From Flaveria trinervia (lineage: Eukaryota; Streptophyta; Magnoliopsida; Asterales; Asteraceae): a stretch of 64,000 bases of DNA. The position numbers and the translations under genes were made by a program. The DNA lies in the NCBI GenBank assembly GCA_025506515.1, contig CM046452.1, positions 43,223,591 to 43,287,590 on the forward strand. The letters run 5' to 3'. Below the pieces are notes generated by a model, which did no database searches, was not told the DNA's origin, and worked only from the letters and a program-made list of their open reading frames with translations. Below are positions 57,516 to 64,000 of the stretch, one piece after another. Position 1 is the stretch's first letter; each line of letters opens with the position of its first letter.

Positions 57516-59086
57516 CTGTGAAGATTCAGTTGAATGAGCCATCATAGCAGAGTTTGACTGTTCGGGTGCTGGTGATTCTGAACAAGTTGTTTTGAGACCT
57601 TCTTCACTCAGGTGATTGACCACATTCACAGTATCTTCATTATTTGACATCACTAGTCCCACTATGATTTCACCTTCGCTTTTAGAGTCGCCATCCAAAA
57701 CCTCAACACAAGCAATCTTGGACTCTCCCGGAGAAACGAAACGAAAGGTCCAATCTTGCCCTTCGTCGTCTTGCGTAGTCAAGGCTTTAGTATCTTTGCT
57801 TGACGAGGTAGCACCACTGGTGGGTTTGTCTTCACGATTGAAGGTTGAGAATGGATTACCATTACCTGTCTTCTTGGGCTTAACATATTCATCTTTAAAA
57901 TGCCCCTTCTCTCCATAGTTAAAGCACGTAACTTTGGTTTTATCAAAACCAAAGGTAGTTTCTTTAATGGCTATCAAGTTTTGTCCAGTCTTTTTTAAAA
58001 ACTTCTTCGCCCTTCGGACAACACTAGCCAATGCCCACATGATATCCATTCTCTTGAATTCAGTTTCATCCACCTCCTCGTACTCTTCATCTGCGAGATG
58101 GCATTTTCCAATCTTCCCCGCAACTAGGCCATCATAGGAGTGAACAACCACTGCTAAGAGATCCATGTGCTCCTTTGCCACCTCCACAGTAATATTACCG
58201 AGATTCTCGGTCTTTAACTTTGTAGTATTTGCTTCAGGTGTCATATATTGGGTGCAAGATGACCCTGACGTGTCAGATCCTGAAGTAGTAGCTTGGGAAG
58301 GACCTGCTGAACTAGACACAAATGTCATTTGAAGTGGTGCTCCTGAACTAGTTGGAGTGGAAGATGAGTTATAAAGTGACTGGTTCTGATCATATGATCC
58401 TTTCTAAGACCTGTACTTCATCCTCAATTCTTCCTCTCTCAGTTTCAGAATGAAATCATTAATATCCAACTTCGCCAGCATATCATTCTGTCTTAGATTT
58501 GACATAAACAAAACCGACTTTTCTGACAAGCGATCTGCAAAACTCGACACCTTGTCTTCCATGGACGTGGTTACCCCATGAGTGTGCAGCTCACTCATCA
58601 AGTGGTAGAAACAGTCGATGACGTCATCCAGACTCTCTTTTCCTATCAAAGAGAAGTTATCAAACTCCTTCTTCAAAGCCTTTGCCTTTAATGCCTTCAA
58701 TGTTGCATTCCCGTCATACGTTTTTCAAGAGCCTCCCATAACTTCTTGGCTTGTTTGTTCTCAGAAAACTAATAGAATATATCCTTAGGAAATGATGGGG
58801 TCAACAAAGCATACACCTTCTTCTCAACATTGTATTTCACCTTTTGGCTATCAGTCATGCCACCCAGGGTAAGTTTAACCTAATCAGCACCAACCGGCAT
58901 ACTATAACCTGTCTCAATTGATTCCCACAGATTGGGATCAACTCCATTTAGGTATATCTCGAACCTTTGCTTCCATTGTGGGTAATCATATAACGTTATG
59001 AGTTTAGGGGGTTTATTGTAATTCCCAATTTCATTTTCCAGAAGTAAAAGGTTCTGGATCCGTGAGTCCTTTCTAGAAGTAAACAT
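54583..59086 (-). pseudogene. gag: Element A gag, broken and interrupted by solo LTR F
   Basis: Minus strand, start ATG at 59086 (MFTSRKDSRIQNLLLLENEI), in line with B and C apart from a changed N-terminus. Gag domain YPQWKQRFEIYLNGVDPNLW, then MSELHTHGVTTSMEDKV. A 332-codon open stretch (58328-57330) holds the first zinc knuckle, CFNYGEKGHFKDEY, with two Cys changed to Tyr. Helical segment NFARLLDHNDILVNDLQLC; second knuckle CYNYGKYGHIASKY near 56640 (also two Cys lost). It ends at the conserved TAA (complement 54583-54585). F interrupts at 54622-56319. Breaks occur near 58880, 58740, 58400, 57340, 57060, 56930 and 56470. Confidence 0.86.
54622..56319. mobile_element. Element F: solo gypsy LTR (1698 bp) inserted in element A
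   Basis: TGTAACACCC ... GGGGCCTTACA, flanked by TTGAG (54617-54621) and TTGGG (56320-56324), a 5-bp duplication with one change. The uninterrupted site is visible in B near 8720. Its right half is related to E's LTR (shared GCATGCA, CATCGGGGTCTTTCTTTGTG and AACAATGTATTTTGTAAC blocks). Its left half differs and contains a tandem series of GCTAATGCGGATGAG-like units at 55220-55560. No internal region is present, so it probably arose by LTR-LTR recombination. LTR orientation is plus. Confidence 0.9.
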
Positions 59087-59139
59087 TGAGTACCAATCTT
59101 CAATATCTATTAACTTTGAACTTCAAACTGAAACTTATT

Positions 59140-59380
59140 CACTCATGTGAATGGAGAGGTCCTAATGAATCAATCATGTGATTGAACAAATGCGGATAAG
59201 GCAATCGTGCGATTGGACAAATGCGGATGAATAGTCATGTGATTGGGCAAATGTAGATGAACAATGCGAATAGGAGTGTTCAGTCGTACGAATGGATAGA
59301 CGACTGAGTTCAATCGTGCGTATGGGAGGTGTTAGTGAGTTCAATCGTGTCATTGAGTCAATCGTGTGACTGAAGGCTGC
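59140..59380. repeat. Palindrome array in the gag leader of element A
   Basis: CAATCG/CAGTCG dyads, including the perfect CAATCGTGCGATTG at 59202-59215. Same position as the leader arrays of B and C. Confidence 0.75.
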
Positions 59381-59595
59381 TGGTTTTGAAAATTCAAGGG
59401 TTTTTGGTACTTTGACAGAAAATTACGATTTTTCACTAACCCTAATCTGTCGTAAGCCTAAAAACGTGAACTTTTAGATCTGGAGACGTCAAAAACACTG
59501 TTTTACTCCAAAAGATGGTGTTTTTGAATGAAAACGTGATTTTTACACCAAAACTGATCGAATCACACGCAAAATCAAGAGCCAAAGATACCAGT

Positions 59596-60314
59596 TGTTA
59601 GTGGGCCATGTACGATGGAGTACTAACTGATTCTACACATATAACAAATCAGATAGTGTGGAATTCTATTGATTGGCGACCCAATCAGGGAGAACATAGT
59701 TCAGATCAATCTAACGATTAATGAAACGTTAAGAACGATTATAACACGATCAACTGTGATCTATGAACTTGGAACAGGTTTTCTTCAGTCTTTGGACGGC
59801 TAGGGTACGATTATGTGCATAGATATTCGAATTGTTATGCTATTCCACCAATTAGGTGGTATTTATAGGTTAGGGTCTTCCAATCGTATGACTGAATCAT
59901 GCGATTCATCCATCCGTACGACTGAAGGTTTACTTGTGCGACTGAGTCAATCTTATGTCTCAATCGTGTGACTGATCTAGTCTCTTGGTTCAGTCAAGCG
60001 ACTGGTCCATTAGCATGAGGTATTCATGCGTATGGTCCATTAGCATGGTCCATTTGCATGGTCCATTTGCATGAGGACTTCATACGATTAAGTTTGAACA
60101 CATTTCTCAATCATTATTGACTAAGAATTATGTACAACAACCACAAACCTATATAGTTAGTTCACTATTAATTATCACACAATAAACAATGAAATATTAA
60201 ACATTATAAGCATCAACCACATATTGTATTTCATTCATACCCATTCAATACATATATGTAAGACATGATAGACATTTACATTAAGCTCCTAAACTAGGTA
60301 CATATGTATCAACG
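59596..60314 (-). repeat. Element A 5' LTR (719 bp)
   Basis: On the minus strand it starts CGTTGATACATATG (TG changed to CG) at 60314 and ends CACTAACA at 59596. The TATA lies at complement 59860-59867, and the palindrome array at 59880-60080 lies upstream of it. The primer site just inside is degenerate (TGGTATCTTTGGC, complement 59580-59593), fitting the element's age. Confidence 0.87.
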
Positions 60315-61149
60315 AAACAAACAAACTATTAAAATAAAAACATCTTATAAACCTTCACATAAGTTCAAAACAAAATCATAAAATTAAACCTTAATGTTTA
60401 ACTAAGTTGTACCTTAGCCGGACATGGCAAGTAGAACAATAAAAAAAAATTAATAAATAAAATCTTACTAATCAAAGTCTCAAAATAATTGAAATTGCTT
60501 CCAACAAAACCGGGAAGCCACAAAGATTTTCTTTTGTCTTCCGCAGCAAACGTTGTCGACCAGTGTTCCCATTCCAAGCTTTTCTATTTTTTCTTCTTGA
60601 TCGATCCTACAGCCCCACCAAGATGCCTTCACTTTAAAACTTTTCAGCCCTATTTATCATGCATCTTTTCCTCTAATAACTCATATTATATATAAGGTTT
60701 TGGATTTGAATTCTTTTATAAGGCATTAAAATTTTCCAAACATAATGATATTTTCTTTTAAGCCCCTCGTTTTTTTTCTTTCTTCTCTTCTAATTCCATG
60801 AACCTACAAAACTCATCAAAACATACAAAAGTAGATTCTATCCCAAAAAAACTACTATTATATAAAATAAACAAAAAATGCATGCAAGTAATGAAAAATA
60901 TATGCTAAAATATACTCTAAAATTACATAATTAAAATATAATTAATTAGGGTTTGGCCCTTGGGCAGATCTCGAGACATAGTAACCGGGAATTAATGGAT
61001 AAAGAAGAGTAATAGATAATAAACAAACAAAAGTCTTAATGATAAAGTATTGATAAAGTGACGGTCTATAAATGTTTGTTCTTGTGATAACTACTTTGGA
61101 GTGATACAGTTAACATATCTTACTAAAAGATTATCTGATAAAGTAAACC
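60315..61149. other. AT-rich flank, no gene seen
   Basis: Host DNA or older decayed element into which A inserted. Homopolymer A/T runs are frequent. No reading frame over 70 codons with recognisable content. Confidence 0.6.
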
Positions 61150-61467
61150 TAGAACTAACTTAGCGAAGCTGACTTTTGTAAGGGTATTAGTTTGACAAGT
61201 GAGGTGTTGGGCATAGTAGGATGGGGATATGGATCCAAAGCTTCTTGGTAACTGAATACTGGCATATCAAATCTTAGAAGATTGTTAAACACTCTTTTAA
61301 GACTTGTTTGATGTATTTAAGACTATGTTAATGTTTCTTTGAATTATGTCATGACGAGTAAGAATTAAAGTAATTTTTGGTGCAATGTTAACTTGAATAA
61401 ATACATTAAATCTTTGATGTATTGTGAAAGACTAACTGTGAGGTTTCCTGGAACCAAGGCCTTACAA
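61150..61467 (+). repeat. Decayed end of a gypsy LTR
   Basis: CTAGAACTAACTTAGCGAAG corresponds to CTAGAACTCACTCAGCAATG in E's LTR (23279-23298). A GTTTGACAAGTGAGG stretch follows, and the end GAACCAAGGCCTTACA resembles the LTR end. The remainder has diverged and the left part is not recognisable. Confidence 0.5.
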
Positions 61468-62584
61468 ACCTTTTGAAAGAAGTAAGAAGTTGATTCTCAA
61501 ATACACCATACACATTATAGGCACTTGGTCATTTTCTTATTAGTGATCTCATCATAAAAATTAGAACAAAATTCAAGAAAGAGAACATGACTGAAGTGCT
61601 CTAATACATGAATATCATCAAGATATTCTATGAAAATTTGATCAAAACAGAATGTCTCTCCATTAAAAAGAAAGTGTAATATATTGGCACCTTTTGGAAA
61701 TTATGATCTTCCTTCCTAAATCTACAAAACAGAAAAAATGTTCCCACAGTTATATATGATTAAAACAACATTAGATTGTAAAAGACCAACTTACTTTCCT
61801 AAAGGTGCCAAGATCATCAACTTACTTTTTATTGTTAATGACCAATATCAATGCCCAATTCAAACACCAATCAAAAGTTGATTATTAGGTTCAATTATGT
61901 GGGTTATATAACCCCAATGTGAGTCACCGTGACTCTATCCATAACATCTATATAATATGTACTTATCAATCTAAAGTATATTAGGTCTAAAGGTCATGAT
62001 TCTATACACACATATAACATTTTAGTCTTCAAACCAACCTTTCACGACCAAAATGAGATATATTTATGTAACTAACCTCAATGAAAACAGCAAACACTTA
62101 CTACCATATTGGTAATACCATTAAAACTACATTACAAACCTATTAGTTGTGATTCTACAAAAAGTATGAAACACAATATTTAACACTCTTAATGATCGAA
62201 TAAACTTATTACTATATCAACAAGAAAATAATATATTCTTTATAATTGAACTCTTGATATATAGTTAGATAAAAATAGACCAATATATATCCATTAGGTA
62301 TCTGACATTTGGTAATATTCCCGTTACCAAACTCCGTTAGTTCCGTTAAATCTTGCATACACGTGTCGTGAGCACACACTAGTTGTCGTTGAACGTTGGT
62401 GATTTAATAATGATAATCTATGATAAACAATAATAATCTAATTAATAATGTTGATCATTAGTTGTGATTATGTGGTTCATGAATTTATAGAATTTTAAAT
62501 GTTTATTTTATAAGTCCTACGCGATAACGTGACAACGTGTTACATATATATTCTATGTGTTATGTGACTTGTTGTAAATGCTAA
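61468..62584. other. AT-rich intergenic DNA, no gene seen
   Basis: No supported gene. A short inverted similarity exists between 61677-61701 and 61797-61823. A 60-codon minus-strand open stretch ending near 61520 is not distinguishable from chance. Confidence 0.6.
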
Positions 62585-64000
62585 TGTAACACCCGAATAT
62601 TTATTATTTTGAAGCCGGTGAAGAAAGAAAAGAAAATAAAGTTCAATGTTGAAGGACCAAACTCGCCAACGAAGAAAAGTTGGGAAATGTGGTGATATTA
62701 GTAGGGAGAGGGCAGCCCACTCTCCCCACACACCCCCACATTTCCGCTTCATAAAGGGAAGAAGAGAGAAAGAAGAGAAAAGGAGGAAAAGTGTTGGTTC
62801 GAGTTGGTTCGGGTCGCCAAAATTGTCGTGAAGCAAGCTGAATCGAAGCCCTTGTCGTTGTGCTCGTTTATGTGAGTTCTAGGACCCCTCTTTTACATGT
62901 TTTTGAATGATTTTGGGGCTGGAACACATTTGAAAACCCTTTTTCGCGTTTTTGGGTGAAAACCCGTATGTATGCGTGTATGTATGTGTAGGACCCGTTT
63001 GGGGCTTGATTTCTTGCTTGGTTGTGCTTGAATAATGTTATGGTATGCATCCCTAAGGTTTAGGATGGTCGATTTAGGCTTAAAATGGGTTTAGATGAGT
63101 TTGGAGGCCGAAAACCCTCGGCTGCAGTCGGGATGAACTGCATTTTGCATCAGTTAGGGCTAGGCGACCGACTGGAGGCCGAATGGAGGCCATACGGCCG
63201 ATTAGGGTGCGATTGGGGTCCATTCACATGATTGGGGTTCATTCGCACGATTGAAGGGCCAGTCGCATGGGGGTCATACGACTGAAGGTCCATTCGCACG
63301 ACTGAAGGTCCAGTCGCATAGGTGTTCATCCGCATTGCCCATTCGCACGACTGGATGTTCATTCGCATAGGTGTTCATTCGCATTAGTTCATTCGCATGA
63401 TGTTCAGTCGCATGGAGGCCATGCGACTGAAGGGTGTCCATAGGCCCGAATAGGGCTGTTGAACCGAGGAAGGTGTAGATTGACTTCTGACTTTCGGGGG
63501 AAAGTGCAGATGTAAGTTTTGACGTGAAGTTCCCATAAGAGTTTGTAAGATGACGATTGAGGTCTTAGAAAGCATGTTGGGCATGATGAGGATAATGATG
63601 TTGTATGTTATGTATGTATGATGTTGCCCTGTACGATGTGATGTTGATGCATGTTAATGTTCCTTAGTGTGATGTATAATATCTTACCTATGGCTTTACC
63701 TATTATGATGAATGAACGAAGTATATGTAACGTAAAGTGAAAGATAAAGAAAGAGGAACATGATGAATGAATGCATGTATTAATGAACTAATGAAACGTC
63801 TTGCACGCATCGGATAACGGGTCCTTCTTTGTGATTGACCCTGAATGTAGAACCTCTACCGCTCACCCCTAGTACTGTGTGGCATACGTTTAGCTGTTCA
63901 TTTGTTTACTTCGCCCAGTAGCTAAGACTGATGGTTACTCCTAGTACCATGGCATACATTTAGCTGTTCATTTGTTGACTTCGGCCCGGTAGCTACGACT
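62585..64000 (+). repeat. Element G: gypsy LTR, 3' end outside the window
   Basis: It starts TGTAACACCCG and follows E's LTR closely (GAAGCCGGTGAAGAA, the GGTTCGGGTCGCC region, TTTTGGGGCTGGAACACA). It has a CATTCG/CAGTCG motif cluster at 63160-63430 and the ACTTTCGGGGGAAAGTGCAG block. The last 130 bp hold a direct repeat of about 70 bp (TTTAGCTGTTCATTTGTT at 63889 and again at 63959). Whether it is solo or part of a full element cannot be seen. Confidence 0.85.

Larger units (their letters stand above)
1..60314 (-). mobile_element. Element A: Sirevirus-type Ty1/copia retrotransposon, host of the nested stack, 3' end outside the window
   Basis: On the minus strand the order is 5' LTR (60314-59596), gag, protease, integrase, RT, RNase H, a long spacer and ORF3, which runs off at position 1, so the 3' LTR is not visible. 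Three insertions split it: F (54622-56319), E (21501-52774) and B (4696-20472). Each has a target duplication, and A's sequence resumes exactly on the other side, as checked against the homologous uninterrupted parts of B. All of A's reading frames carry several stops and frameshifts. It must be the oldest element of the stack because everything else sits inside it. Assignment to the Sirevirus/SIRE lineage rests on the large two-zinc-knuckle Gag and the extra ORF after pol, and is inference. Confidence 0.9.

Noticed and set aside
61510..61700. Minus-strand 60-codon open stretch with an acceptor-like TTTTGTAG upstream
   Set aside because: No recognisable protein and no second exon; in AT-rich DNA such a stretch is expected by chance.
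60315..62584. A host gene in the right flank
   Set aside because: No frame with recognisable domains, no consistent exon series; part of it is a decayed gypsy LTR end.

Overview
The window is nuclear DNA from a flowering plant, probably a eudicot. It contains no ordinary host gene that I can support. Essentially all of positions 1-60314 is one stack of nested LTR retrotransposons. The plant assignment rests on the element types: Ty1/copia elements of the large Sirevirus/SIRE type with an extra 3' ORF, a Ty3/gypsy chromovirus with a chromodomain, and tRNA-Met-type primer sites (TGGTATCAGAGC).

Layout, from the oldest element inwards. Element A is a copia element on the minus strand. Its 5' LTR is at 60314-59596, and gag, pol and the 3' ORF (here called ORF3) run leftwards and off the window at position 1. 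Three insertions interrupt A. (1) Copia element B lies at 4696-20472, plus strand, with target duplication GTTGA, inside A's RT/RNase H region. (2) Gypsy chromovirus E lies at 21501-52774, plus strand, with duplication ATTAC, between A's integrase and RT. (3) Solo gypsy LTR F lies at 54622-56319, with duplication TTGAG/TTGGG, near A's gag/pol boundary. E's gag is split by copia element C (24117-46254, duplication TGGAG). C's ORF3 is split by a second copia family, element D (33043-45343, duplication ATACA). The deepest path is therefore A > E > C > D. Right of A lies about 2.3 kb of AT-rich DNA with one decayed gypsy LTR end, then gypsy LTR G (62585 to the window end).

Every coding region is broken by stops or frameshifts, so these are fossils, although LTR pairs of C and D are still very similar. 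C has lost protease, integrase and RT. B carries a rearrangement that repeats about 1 kb of A plus an LTR on its right side.

The most interesting signal is a set of splice-like and promoter-like structures shared by the copia copies. (i) The C-terminal Gag segment (about 1.25-1.34 kb) of A, B and D is bounded by an in-phase CAG|GT donor and a CTAAY-pyrimidine-YAG acceptor. Removing it would delete the gag stop and join Gag to Pol in frame. (ii) In A/B/C, ORF3 is preceded by its own palindrome array, TATA box and a 527-580 nt leader intron. B and C also carry a 139-147 nt AT-rich phase-1 intron inside ORF3. (iii) The unrelated-looking D also has a palindrome array and TATA box directly before ORF3. 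(iv) Several short palindrome families with compensating changes in their arms fill the LTRs, leaders and spacers, and one motif is shared with the gypsy LTRs. Together these suggest retrotransposons with two transcription units, one driven by the LTR and one internal, and with regulated splicing. This is inference from sequence and needs RNA data.
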